The translations under genes were made by a program, and so were the position numbers. From Tetranychus cinnabarinus (lineage: Eukaryota; Arthropoda; Arachnida; Trombidiformes; Tetranychidae): a DNA stretch of 64,000 bases. Below the pieces are notes generated by a model. It searched no databases, had not been told where the DNA came from, and saw nothing but the letters and a program-made list of their open reading frames with translations. Location of the stretch: contig WHVY01000001.1 of assembly GCA_022266195.1 (NCBI GenBank), positions 11,532,001-11,596,000 of the forward strand, read 5' to 3'. Position 1 is the stretch's first letter. Every line of letters starts with the position of its first letter. Below, piece after piece: positions 37,301-49,759 of the stretch.

Positions 37301-39771
37301 CAGTTTAGCACGAGCTTGTTATAGTGATGCTGACATATTCATTATGGATGATCCGTTGAGTGCTGTTGATGCTCATGTATCTAAACATCTATTTAACCAA
37401 GTGTTGAACTCAAAAAGCGGGATTCTCCGGGATAAAACTCGAGTTTTAGTCACAAATAAATTGGATATTTTATCTAATGTTGACTATATTTATGTGCTCA
37501 ACAATGGCCGAACAAATGAAGCTGGAACTTATCAGGAGTTGGTTAATTCAAGAGGAGATTTCTATAATTTAGTAAAACAATTTACTTTTACTTCGAATGA
37601 ACAAAATTCTGATGAATATTTCCAAGTTATAAACACAGAAAAATCATTGGTACATAATGAAGGAGAAATAATGACAAATGAACATAAAGGAGATAAAGAG
37701 GAAGATCCAGAGGAAGATACAAAAACTGGAAGAGTGAAATGGCCTGTGTATCTGGAATATTTCAAAATGATCTCATTCTTTTGGATTGCTGTTATGGTAA
37801 TATCCGCGCTTTTGTCATCTTGTTCATCTTTAATATCTGATATTTGGCTATCGAAGTGGTCAATTGATCACTTATCGAGTGACTTTTCACCAAACTCTGT
37901 GAAAATGAGACTTGCAGTTTATGCTGGTTTAGGAATCGCTCAAGGTTAATACCTTTTTAAATATTTTGTGCTATATTCAATGTAATTTAGAATACATTTT
38001 AATAAGAATAATCATGATTCCAGGTCTTTTAGCCATTTCGGATTCTTTGGTTATTTTCAATGGATCATTAAATTTAGCTATTAAACTTCACCAGAATTTA
38101 TTATTTGGAATTCTTCGAGCTCCTATCGCCTTCTTTGACCACACTTCCACTGGCACTATAATTACTCTTTTCTCTGGGGATTTGCAACGAGCAGATTCAA
38201 GTCTACTTCAAAGCACACTGTGAGTTATGAACTTTTTTGAATTTCCTATTTAATATTATTTGGGAATGGCTTATATTAATACTTTATCAAATTGAAATTC
38301 ATGCATAGTAAAGTTCATTAACCAATGTATTATATTTAAAATCTTGTTTCAGGATGTTTTTCGATTCTTTGGTCAACGCATTATCGTATTTCATTGTTAT
38401 ATTCGTTAACATACCGTTATTCATTTTTGTTTTCATACCAATTTGTTTGCTTTATTGGTATATTCAGCGTATTCATAGTTCTCTAGCGCTTCAACTTGAG
38501 CGCATTTATTCCAGTGCTAAGTCGCCGATCTATTCACATTTTAGTGAAACGTTGAATGGTTTGAATACAATTCAAACTTACGATGCAACTGATCGATTCA
38601 TCAAAAAATTTTCGGAGAAATATGATAGAAAATTAGTTCATTCTATAGCACGTTCTATCTCTAAAATATGGCTCCACATGAGATTAAATTTTTGTAGCCA
38701 TCTGATAACCTTGTTTGCCGTTATATTTGTTGTACTCAGACGAGAATCCCTTGACTCTGGTGTTGTTGGACTTATATTGACATATGCTCTTAATGTAACC
38801 CGATCGTTTTCCAAATTAGTACGATATCCTTCGTACATTGAGTCCAATGCAATTGGTTTTGAACGTTTATTAAGCTATTCAAAATTGGAAAGTGAAGCTG
38901 ATTGGTATAAAGGTAAAATTGAACCAGAAGATAGTTGGCCTGAAAAAGGATCAATAAAGTTTGATCGCTATGAGACTCGTTATACTCCTAAAAATGAGCC
39001 TGTTTTAAAAGGGATAACAGCTCATATTAAAGCCAAAGAAAAGATTGGAATCGTTGGAAGAACTGGAGCTGGAAAATCAACAATAACATTATCTCTATTT
39101 CGACTCCTGGAACCATCAAGCGGAGCAATTTATATTGATAACTACAATATAAGTGATTTGCCATTGCATTTTTTGCGATCTCGTCTTGCAATCATACCTC
39201 AAGATCCGGTCCTTTTTGCTGGTACATTAAGATTCAATTTGGATCCTTTCAGCCAAAATTCAGATAATGATATTTGGTCAGCACTCTCCCTCGTTTACCT
39301 CAAAGATTATTTCACTAAAATTGGTGAAGATCTCGATTATAATATTGATAAAGATGGCGCAAATTTGAGTGTTGGCCAGAAACAACTTCTTTGTTTAGCT
39401 CGAGCATTGCTAAAAAAGCCTAAAATTCTGAGTAAGTAATTAACTAAATTTCGTTAGTATATTATGTGAATAGTATCATTAGGATTACCTGATCGGATTA
39501 ATAATACATATTTTGTTCAATTCTAGTTCTTGACGAAGCCACAGCAGCAATTGACTTGGAAACTGATAATTTGATACAGAAGACAATTCGCTCACAATTT
39601 AAAGATTGTACAATTTTAACCATTGCCCATCGATTGCATACCATTTTAGATTCTGATCGAGTAATGGTTTTAGATAATGGACAAATTGTTGAATTCGATG
39701 TGCCTAAAATTTTATTGGACAACAAAGAATCCGTTTTTTATTCTCTTGCTAAAGATGATAAACTGATTTGA
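34327..39771 (+). CDS. ABCC-family (MRP-type) ABC transporter, tandem copy 2
   Basis: Paralogue of the gene at 17491 with identical exon structure: 34327-34380, 34535-34831, 35054-35637, 35717-36500, 36669-37944, 38024-38219, 38353-39431 and 39527-39771; 1,504 residues. TMD0 is unchanged. NBD1 carries GSVGSGKSS, LSGGQKQR and MDDPLSAVDAH; NBD2 carries GRTGAGKST, LSVGQKQL and LDEATAAID. The 11 extra residues lie in the acidic Asp/Ser linker before NBD1, built from GATGATTCG-like units. The end of NBD1 and start of TMD2 (exon 5 from about 37061) look identical to copy 1, whereas the first third of exon 7 (TMD2) and the ends of exons 3 and 4 differ at many residues. All splice sites and catalytic motifs are intact, so it is probably functional. 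AATAAA at 39909-39914. Confidence 0.92.
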
Positions 39772-40284
39772 TATTTTATACTTAAGTTGATCAATTTTTG
39801 CTCAATTATTACATTTTTCACTGCAACTCAGACATTCTATTGATAAAAAATGAATAACAATAATCATGTAGTTGAATTATTTACTTTTATATAATAATCT
39901 TTCGTTAAAATAAAATATTTCCTAATATATTTTTGTTGACTTTAATGCATTACTCCTTTGATAGACTAATTGATTTCAAACAAAATCCATCTAACATAAA
40001 CAAAATACTCATTCAATATTTATTAATATACATGTATTATAATGGATTAGCATGAATCTAAATGGCATTAAGTGACTCAAGAACATGATTTACATTGAAT
40101 TCATCGAATAGACTCAAGTTAATGTTAAAAGCTAACACAATTTAACTTTAATCAGATAAATAGGCGCATGTTTAATTACACATATTAGATTAAACTTTTT
40201 TTCCATCATTCGAATACAACATATTAACGCCAATTGATTCAATTGACTCATTTGTTCCATTCTAAATTTTGGTGAATTTAAACA
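39772..40284. other. Right end of the ABCC duplication and upstream region of the GPCR
   Basis: Homology with the copy 1 downstream region continues to about 40020, interrupted in copy 1 by the two TIR elements. The remainder is AT-rich, with no gene recognised. Confidence 0.55.
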
Positions 40285-41148
40285 ATGTTCATCTTTCCAT
40301 ATGACGATTATGGCTTTATAGTTCCAGTAGTGTTGTGGTTAGCAGTGAATGTCTGGATTGTGATTCTTTGGTATAATAAATGGCGAGTTTGTGGCCTCAA
40401 AAAGATTGACCAGATTCTACTTCAAATGAATATAGTTGAGTTTTTTGCGCTAACTGCTTCCGTATTCAATGATTATTCATTCTGTACCTCAGTAACATCA
40501 TTGAGACGATTTAAAAAATATTTATGTGTATCGCTTTTCCCATTTGCCTTGTCCTGTTCACGTTTCATGGTTGAATGTTATTTTGTCATCGCTTCACTCG
40601 ATAAATATTATTCAATAGTCCTTCCATTCAAGACAAACTGGATAACGGAGCAACCTTTATGGAAAATTTTCCTCATCAATCTAACAATATCTGCAATAGG
40701 AGCCGTGCCAGCAGCCATTCCTTATGAAACTTGTGAAAGTGAATTAGTTGCTACAGAAGATTCCTTTTCTCATGATAAAAGTCATGGTTATTTTACTTTC
40801 TTGCTCATATGGAATATAGTGATCATGTCTGTCATTCCCGTTGCAATCGAGATTTACCTTGGAGTCAGAATCATCACTGTAATACATCGTATGAGCAAAG
40901 AAAGTCCATCCAATATAAAATTTTCTCCAATAAAGCCAACCTGTTTTATCGTTTTATCAATCGTCCTACGAATCGCTCTTGTTGGTCCATTGACAATAGA
41001 AAGTCTTAACTCTATGTTAAAATCTTCATCGGCAATCTATTGTTCATCAGGTACATATTTAAGTGTATCTGGATGGTATTCCCTTTGTTCACCAATACAC
41101 AGTATTTTGTTTTGGTTCATCAACAAGTCAAAATTATCCTGCACTTAA
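40285..41148 (+). CDS. Divergent rhodopsin-like G-protein-coupled receptor
   Basis: Single-exon, 287-residue protein with seven hydrophobic segments. The start at 40285 has a good context (AAACAATGTTC). TM1 begins at about residue 11 (VPVVLWLAVNVWIVILW). The end of TM3 reads CYFVIASLDKYYSIVLPF, where DKY stands at the DRY position. TM7 reads SPIHSILFWFINKSK, where SP replaces the NP of NPxxY. The extracellular N terminus is very short and there is no long C-terminal tail. The general plan fits class A GPCRs of the peptide-receptor type or a lineage-specific chemoreceptor. Ligand unknown. An unseen 5' or 3' exon is possible. Confidence 0.65.
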   Translation: MFIFPYDDYGFIVPVVLWLAVNVWIVILWYNKWRVCGLKKIDQILLQMNIVEFFALTASVFNDYSFCTSVTSLRRFKKYLCVSLFPFALSCSRFMVECYFVIASLDKYYSIVLPFKTNWITEQPLWKIFLINLTISAIGAVPAAIPYETCESELVATEDSFSHDKSHGYFTFLLIWNIVIMSVIPVAIEIYLGVRIITVIHRMSKESPSNIKFSPIKPTCFIVLSIVLRIALVGPLTIESLNSMLKSSSAIYCSSGTYLSVSGWYSLCSPIHSILFWFINKSKLSCT

Positions 41149-41278
41149 CCTCTTTATCTAAATTGCTATTTTCCAGTCTTTAATCATCTTTATGTTTATA
41201 TATTTATGAAAACAAAAATAGATACATTTATAGAAATAATCATTTTTGTTCATTGTAGAATCGTTTAATGTTGAATTT

Positions 41279-44200
41279 CTAAATGTAAACTGCTGATTGA
41301 AAAGGTAAGCCAATTACTTTTCGATCTCTAACCACGTTCATTCCTATTTTAAGGAAGAAAAAATGAAAGATTAGTTTTGATCATAATTCAGCGATTGTCA
41401 TGTTACTCACCTATGTCAGTCTGTTTAAAAAGACAATATTTGAGAAGATGGAAGATTCCAATAACGGGAATTGGAATTACAGATGAAAATCCAAATATCC
41501 ATCCCAAAATATTAGCTTGGGAAGGGAATACATAATCCATGAATATAATTGGTTCAGGTTGTAAACAAGAGAGAGTTATAATGCACTGTGAATGAAACAG
41601 ATTTATATTAAATAATGGGTAAAACGAATTCAATTATGAATTAAAAGAAGTAAAAAAAGAGTTAAGAGTTAGGACTGCATCCGAAAAAAGTCTTTATTTC
41701 TTTTCTCGACGATACAAAAGATGTTTGACTTACTATTAGGAAAAATGGTGAAATATATTTCCAACAAATTTTCCAGAAAAAGGCCGGTCTAAATCCAAGC
41801 ATGGATTCGATATCGAGACAAAAACGATTGATTCCTGTAAACAGTATCAAAGTATAACGTGCAGTTACAATGTTTTGATTCAAATCTAAAAGTTTGCTTA
41901 CCATATCCATAAACTATAGCTAAAGCTTCAAATAAGGCAGAACACAATAAGGAAACTGCAGCCGCATAACTATCAAACCATACCATTGTATATCCACCAC
42001 CCTATTTAAATCAAAGGCTTATTTATGTAATATTCATTTACTATTGGTCTAATCTGGTCTAACCTGAGTACAGTTGATTAATGAAACAAGAAACGAGGCG
42101 AATAAAACCATTGCTGTTAATCGTTCTCGACTAATTTTCTTTATTTTCCACTCGTCGGTGATACCGGTTATTACAGCTTCCAAGCCACCCATCTGTATCA
42201 ATTATAATCATAATTTGTATCATTATATTATTATATTTTATACTTTATATTTTGTCAATAAAGATTAACTTACCGCTGAGTCAAGACCAAGAGTAACTAA
42301 CATAACAAAAAAAAGTATGGACCAGAGTTTAGCTAGAGGTAGAGTTGAAATTGCTTCAGGGTAAACTTGAAAAACCAAGCCATAACCTTCTTTAGCAACT
42401 GTCGAAATATCAGCTTGTAAACTTTGAGCCATATAACCAAGATAGACAAATATAACGAAACCAGAATAAAATGATGTGCATGAATTTATACAAGCTGTTA
42501 AAAGTGCATCTCTAAGTAAAAGATAGTTCAAAATAAATTAGTTAAACTAATTCAGTATCAAAATAACCTGTGTATTTACCTGTAACAATTATTGTTAAAT
42601 TTATTGAATGATGCATATGTAAGATGAACTCCAAAGCCAACTCCGATTGAGTAAAAGACTTGAACAGCAGCATCTACCCAAACTCCTGGCTGTTGAAGCT
42701 TTTCTAGTCTTGGGCTCAGGTAATATGCGATTCCCGTGCCTTTTCAAAGTAAATTTTCAATTGTTCATTATTCAATTACAATTTCAAAGATTATGCTTAC
42801 CTGCTCCGGGTAGGAAAACCCCTCTAATCAACAAAATTGTAAGTATAATATAAGGTGCTGTGGCAGTGACCCAAACAACCTATCATTTCAAAAATGCAAA
42901 GAAAGCGATTAGTTCAAATAATAAGAATAATATGAACGATAAGAGAAAAGCTAAAACAGAATTGGAAGTTTACTTGCCTTTCCAGATGATTTAACACCTT
43001 TCCAGAGTGCAAAGTAGAGCAAAATAAAAGTGAATGCGACACAACCAACCATCTCGGGTCTTAAATTTCCAAGCTCATTGAAACCTTTGGAAGAATCGAC
43101 TTGCAATAATTTGCGTCTGCAAACGAGAAAATCAAAGCAATTAATTTCAATTATTATCAGATTTGTCAACTAAAGCTGCAAGTTGTGCTATTATTCAATA
43201 TGGACTTATTTATCCAAGTAATAAGCTAAAAAATGCTGCCTTCAAAATTGTTTTAATTCAACTGTTTCACTGATTGATGCACATTTTGAGATACCTTTAA
43301 AAGAAAAACAAATAAAAATGAACTCATGAATGGTAATAATATTAACTGGTATGATTGAATAGAAAGAATCGACAAAAAGAAAGTTGAAAAATGAAAAAAA
43401 GTGAGAAAATATTTTCATTTCAATGAAAATAAAAGATTGAATTAACAATGAATCTCACTCAAAAAATTCTTGAGCTGCTGTTGACAAGGTATTTGATGGT
43501 ATCAGGTTGGTACAGTTTTCACAGTTTATAATCTTATTGACGGCAAAACAATTCTCAGTGTTCCATTCGTTATCACAATGCTGCCACGGAAGTAAATCCC
43601 CTGAATAAGAAAAAATAACAAGGATTATTCAGATATAGAATAGACACAAACGGCATTAAGAAAGGAAACAAACCTGAAGTAATCGTTGTAATGATGTAAT
43701 ATATTGTCCAACCAATGATTACATTATAATAAAATGAAACATACCACGAGATTAGAACAGCACAGTAACCAACACCTTTTGCTGCAGGATACATTTTATC
43801 CCAAATACTTATGGGACCTGATCTAGCGAATTGTCCCAAAGATAGTTCCAGGAAAAAGAGAGGCAAGGCTCCAAAAATTAACATCAGAGTATATGGGATT
43901 AAAAAGACTCCTAGAGAAAGAAATCAAATAAAGTAATTTAGTTCAGCTTAAATGTCATATTAAACACAATTCATATTAGAAGAGTTATGTATCTAACCCG
44001 ACTTTTTGAACGTGTGGCTGCAAAAAGAGCTGAGAATACAATGGTCGGCTGATTGTATTTTTAAGATTTGAACAGATTGATTATCTGGTCTGTTTTAGAC
44101 ATTATAAAAAATCTATTGAATAATAGTTAAGGGTTAAACTTGTTAGGCTATATAGAGACACTTACCTCCTCCATTTTTGTAGCATAAATAAGGAAAACGC

Positions 44201-44460
44201 CAAACATTGGCAAGATCAACAGCAAATCCAATAATGGATAATAAAAAGTCAATCTTTTTATCCCATTCACCTCGTTCATTAATCCTTTCTTGTGAGGAAC
44301 AGATATCCACCTTTGTACACTCATTTTCACCATAATATTGACACTTTCCATTTGAAATTTGTGAAAAATTAAATAACTTTGTAGTTATCTTTCTCAAATT
44401 GAACGATCCTTGAGAAGGTTCAATGGAAACACTTTGCTCACTTGAATCATCATCATCCAT
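41279..44460 (-). CDS. SLC6-family sodium-dependent monoamine-type transporter
   Basis: Na+/Cl- coupled neurotransmitter transporter of the plasma membrane, probably presynaptic. Twelve exons, from the 5' end: 44460-44166, 43910-43674, 43600-43459, 43116-42978, 42879-42801, 42739-42580, 42511-42274, 42192-42064, 42001-41902, 41834-41734, 41585-41411, 41343-41279. Total 1,860 nt, 619 residues; every join keeps phase. TM1 has VDLANVWRFPYLCYKNGGG with Asp at about residue 82, the position of the amine-binding Asp of serotonin and dopamine transporters (Gly in GABA carriers). Also present: the LPWxHC...NC disulphide loop, VWVDAAVQVFYSIG (TM6), LDSAMGGLEAVITG (TM8) and FWKICWKYISP (TM11). The exon 4 donor is GC rather than GT. 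TM1 and TM8 look most like dopamine-type carriers, but the substrate is not settled. Confidence 0.92.
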
Positions 44461-46457
44461 GGCTTTGTCATAAAGTTAAACTTGCATTCACTTTTGTCCA
44501 CTAAACACCACACTTATCATCACTTGTGGATTGCACCAATCAACAGTCCAATAAGCACCAATTTTAAACAAAATAAACCCAAATAAACCTAAATAAACCT
44601 AAATAAAGGCAACTTAACAATCCAAATTAACATAATTTGCACTTTTTATCCAAGTTTAAGTTAAACTTTTAAGCTTTCAATTTTTCAACCCTCAACTCTA
44701 TCTGTTGATAAGCCAAAACCTGTGGTGTTTGCTGAACAGTTAGCACAACAATTTGATAATCGCGCAGGTCTATGTAAGCAGGAATATGTTTGATGATGAA
44801 AATGAATGAATAGGAAAAATTATTGGCAAAGATGTACTTAGATGAAAACAAAAAAGAGCAAGGTCAACCGGAAAACATTGAACCGCCAATAGATGGACTA
44901 GATCTGGACTCATTGTTAACCTGTAGAATATCAGTTTTCTTGGTAAAATAAATTGACTCAACAATTGATAAGATTTGATAAGATGAATAAGAGTTTCTGA
45001 AAGGCAAAATATTGTCATATAATACAACTCAAACCAAACAAGTATAGGAAATGAAAATAATAATAAAAAACTCCAAGATGTATTGTTAAAATCAGTAAAC
45101 TCTCACTTTCATCTGTAATATCTATTAAACCATGATATATCCACATATTACATTCCTTAAATCAACTGACCTCAACACTCTATCAGTTATAGTGTAATGG
45201 TCAATGAAGCAAGTCAATTGGAAACAAAATATCCACTTTTTTAACCCACAAATTCACAGCAAAAGCCTGACCAAGTTAATCTAAAGGCTTGTTAACAGTC
45301 ACCAATCAAGTGTAAATGCATTCTGAAATTACAAGAAAAAGATTGATCAAAGTCAAATCCTGGTTTGATATTTCATGCAGCATTCATTTCACATTTCAAA
45401 CTCTGAAACTTCAGCTTGAAATTTTCAGAGTCTCTGCAATCTCAAGTATAAGACTTGATTTTCAACTTGAAAATTGGACAATTGAGTTGAACTGATTATT
45501 TGGAATGATTTATTTCTTGAAATTGCTTCCTTTTCTGGTTAAGGATTACCAGATAATCTCGTGTGTTACTTGGAAGATGATGGTTTAATGATGAGCATAA
45601 ATTGTAGACAAGTTATGAATAGTGTTCATCAACAAAATCAATATTTGATTAGATTACAATAATTGAAATTCTTTACCTTCCAATCCATTATTTCAACTTT
45701 TGTCAACTCTTTTTTTGTGTGTGTGTATGTGAGTTTGTGATATTTCCTTCCCTTAATCATATTCTGGTTCATCATTTTCAACATCACCTTCATCACCATC
45801 TTCATCATAACAATCATCTTTGCATCCTTTTCACCTTAACCTTCATCTTCCTTATACTTCATATTTAACCTGCAAAGCTAAAATATCTCAAGAATGTTCA
45901 ACTTTATATATTATCTATCAACTCTTCTAATTCACCTTCACTTTGTCAAATGACTAACAAGACTAACCATTATCATTATAAAAACGATAATATCATAATT
46001 GCTTAACATCATTTCATCTTTTATTCCCTGGAAAAAAATCAGCTCAATATTTAAGGTTCCATTTGAACCTGGATTTCTTTCCGTTTCCTTGTAACTGTAT
46101 TTCCAGATTGTTTGTATGGATCAACTATGAATCCACCACGATTACTGATATTAAACAAAGTGATTGGCACAATTAGTACAGCAAAATTTAAAATTAAACT
46201 TCGATTTACAATATAAATATGATCATGGTTTCCCTTGAATGTTGATATTCCTTCATTTTTAAATCAATAAAGTTAATCGTTAAATCGAGATTCATTAATT
46301 GCCACTGCTTAATGCAAAGGAAATTCCTTTGCTAAATCTACTAATGTACTAATGACTGTCGCTATTGAAGATTGATTTTCTCTGCGAAAACTGCTATTCT
46401 GAAGGGCTAGACAGTATGTTTGATTACAAGATTGATTAAATCAAATAGCGATTATAA
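44461..46457. other. Non-coding region upstream of the SLC6 gene
   Basis: No gene recognised. It contains four near-identical 10-bp units at about 44571-44607, a short GT-rich run near 45715-45735, a CATCTT-rich run at 45775-45860, and an isolated 71-codon minus-strand open frame at 46051-46263 without a start codon. Confidence 0.5.
44571..44607. repeat. 10-bp tandem repeat (AAATAAACCT-like)
   Basis: Four consecutive copies of AAATAAACC(T/C), the last one partial, about 110 bp upstream of the SLC6 start codon on its non-template side. Confidence 0.8.
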
Positions 46458-48242
46458 GTCGATATACTAGAGCGGCGAGAAAACAACTCAAGCTTTGCTG
46501 TTGATAGACTTGCAGAGTTAGTCTTATGTTAATCGACACTATTTGCATGGACAAATTGAACGATAGATCAATAGAAACCCAGCGCATGATAATTTAGGGT
46601 CACTTTATTCCCATTAAAGCATTTAGGTTGGCCATTTTTGGGTTGTAAATACACCAAAAACAACTTATTAAGCAAAAGAAGCTCTTCTCAACCCATTTCT
46701 TGCTAAATAAACCAACTTTCTGGTTTAGATTACAAATGCGTTGCAAAGAATGCTGTCAAAGGCTCGAAAATTTTATTAAAGAATTATAACTTACGGGGTT
46801 TGTAGAACAATTAAAACTGAATCCAATAGCGCAACTAAAAAGTTCACACGATCGATAGTTTTCGAAAAAATGGAGTCAGAAGTTGAAACTTCTATCGCGT
46901 TTTGTTCGACAATGGAAACAGATTTTTTCATGAAACTCATACTGGTGATATAACTTTTAATGCCGAACCATTAAATGGTCTTATTTTGTAAAATAAAGTT
47001 TTAATTTTCTTTAAAAAAGATCAAGTTCGATTTTTGACATAAACGTGTCGCATTCAGTGACCGAAGCAGTTAGAGAACTGAAACTTATCATGAACAGATG
47101 GAATTGTTATTACAAATCATGGGCTCAATGATTTTTTCAATCAAACAGACAGTTCTCTTGATATTGGCCATTCGCCTAAAAATTTCGAACCTCGATATTT
47201 CGACAACGGTATAGCATATAAGCATCATTCTTTGACCTAAGATTACATTTAATTATGAACTATAATATGCTGAGAATTTGAGTTATTCAAGATTCTACGA
47301 AAAAACTTATAGCCTTGTGTTACTTCTGTTGTCAAAACTGAAATTGTGAAAATACGTTGAACGAGTACTCAAACAAAAATCTTATGATGTTCATTATAAG
47401 TTGAATTTATCGGGTTTAAAGTAATAGTATATTATAGCCCATAATAAAAGCTATTCCTAGGTCGAAGAATGATGCTTTTATGTTATACCATTCTCGAAAT
47501 ATCGAGGTTCAAAATTTTCAGGCCAATGGCCAATATCAAGAGAACTGTCTGTTTGATTGAAAAAATCATTGAGCCCATGATTTGTAATAACAATTCCATC
47601 TGTTCATGATAAGTTTCAGTTCTCTAACTGCTTCGGTCACTGAATGCGACACGTTTATGTCAAAAATCGAACTTGATCTTTTTTAAAGAAAATTAAAACT
47701 TTATTTTACAAAATAAGACCATTTAATGGTTCGGCATTAAAAGTTATATCACCAGTATGAGTTTCATGAAAAAATCTGTTTCCATTGTCGAACAAAACGC
47801 GATAGAAGTTTCAACTTCTGACTCCATTTTTTCGAAAACTATCGATCGTGTGAACTTTTTAGTTGCGCTATTGGATTCAGCTTTAATAGTTCTACACACA
47901 CCGTAAGTTTCAACTCTTTAATCAAATTTTCGAGCCTTTGAAAGCATTCTGTGTATCTCATCTGCAATCTAAACCAGAAAATTGGTTTATTTAGCAAGAA
48001 ATGGGTTGAGAAGAGCTTCTTTTGCTTAATAAGTTGTTTCTGGTTTATTTACAACCCAAAAATGGCCAACCCAAATACTTTAATGGAAATAAAGTGACCC
48101 TAAGTTATCATTCACTTGGTTTCAGTTGATCCATGTTTTAATTTGTCTATGCAAATAGTGTCGATTAACACAAGACTTAGTCTGCAAGTCTATCAACAAT
48201 AGCAAAGTTTGAGTCGCTTTCTTGCCGCTCTTTTATATCGAC
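46458..48242. repeat. Long inverted repeat (two arms of about 785 bp around a 214-bp spacer)
   Basis: Left arm 46458-47242 and right arm 47457-48242 are reverse complements. Outer parts carry scattered mismatches and small indels; the inner part from about 46826 to 47150 (mirrored at about 47550-47870) appears identical. A transcript would fold into a very long hairpin. No coding frame, no transposase and no clear target-site duplication were seen at the ends. Confidence 0.9.
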
Positions 48243-49627
48243 GCAGTCCTATGATCACACAATCTTAAAGAGTCTAAACTACAAAATAACCTATTTTACT
48301 CCTTTTTGCCTGTCTGTTTCGATTTGTGTGTAAACGTGACGATTGTCTGTTTAGTATCAGCTTAAAATATGTGAGCAAATTTCAAACACTTTTGATTCGA
48401 CCCTTTTCAACCCTTATCGCGACATGAAGGCCATTTACGCATAACGTTAGTATAATTTATGGACCTTTCCTGAATGTGATCATCATTGATATATTTTCGC
48501 TCGTATCCCAAGTATTTTACCAAAGTTGTAAGTGATACTTCTAGCTGATATCTCGAGAAATAGCTTGGATGGCAGATTGAGTTTTCTAAACTAATTGAAG
48601 CTATTAATAAATAATTAACAGCCAAATCTAAATCGTTCATAAGCCATTAGCCATTGCTGAACATCACTGATGTTGGGACTTCACCCAAATCTGGCAAACC
48701 TATTACTGTGCTGTTTCGATCTGTTAAATTAATCTACAATTAGTGCTGAATTGCTGATGATTGTACCATAGTTACTGTCTAATCTATTCATTTAGGATGA
48801 TTTACAACTGTTAATTCAGCAATCATCTACAAAATCAGATGGGATCAACACTAAATTATTGTTTGACTAATATTCTCAAATTGAGTGTAAACATTTTAAT
48901 CGTTGAAATTGATAATAAATTAGTCTGTTGTTTTTACAGCTTCTGATCGTTAATCGTAATCATCTAATATTAATGTGCTACTTGCAATGCGTATGGATCA
49001 GTATTAATTAGGTTAAATATATTATTCAACCATATCTTACTGAACAGAAAATTAAGAAATGATAAACTGATTTATTAATTTTTATTTGTCATTTGATTGC
49101 AACAATGAATTTTCAATCGACCTTCAACCACAATCATCATCATATAATTAATGTATTGTTATAATTAACTCGAAATTATCAATATTTTCCTCTAAAAGTC
49201 ATGCAAACATTGAAAATATTTTAGGCCTTACATTGAAAATGAACAACTTTGATAAATTAGGAGTTTAATTGTACCCAATTTCAGTAGCTACGGTTTTAAT
49301 TACACTTTCAATGGACATCGCAGTTGAAAATTTATAAATTAATATAATAGTGATTGACTAAATCGCGATTTTATTAAAAAAATGAAGTTAAAAACAATAA
49401 AGATTTATAAAAACAATAAACTTTATGTGTGACCATTTTCAATTTTCATCAACCTTGGAACATAATTATCTTCAACTTTCGCATTGTTTTCATCATCAAT
49501 AATATTCAAACTTGAAATTTCCAATTGAGTTAATTGATAGTTTCTGGTAAACTTAATGATCATTTTCATACCTAATACCTAATACTTAATATCGTAATAA
49601 ATTTAACCAAACCCGAAACATCTAGTG
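48243..49627. other. Non-coding stretch
   Basis: AT-rich sequence without recognisable genes, repeats or splice structure; short open frames look like chance. Confidence 0.5.
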
Positions 49628-49635
49628 TATATAAA
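49628..49635 (+). promoter_or_regulatory. TATA box of the Gly/Tyr/Trp-rich gene
   Basis: TATATAAA, 125 bp upstream of the ATG at 49760, with a plausible start site about 30 bp downstream (AGTCACAGT, about 49657-49665). Confidence 0.65.
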
Positions 49636-49759
49636 CTCGATGCAATAGCAATCAAAAGTCACAGTTGACACTTTCAGCTTTACCAAGCAACATCAAGTCA
49701 CTTTTTAAATCATATTCAATAAGTTTGGAAAACTCAGCTCGACTTAACTCCATTCCATC

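Noticed and set aside
43240..43310. Alternative SLC6 exon after TTTTAAAG near 43300
   Set aside because: It runs into a stop after 14 codons, whereas the exon at 43116-42978 continues the conserved family sequence in phase.
45757..45860. Minus-strand acidic peptide (DEDGDEGDVENDEPEYD) from the CATCTT-rich run
   Set aside because: Only about 25 codons between stops; no start, no convincing splice site; low-complexity sequence gives such peptides by chance.
48407..48640. 77-codon minus-strand open frame
   Set aside because: No ATG context, family or splice partners; frames of this length are expected by chance in this much AT-rich DNA.
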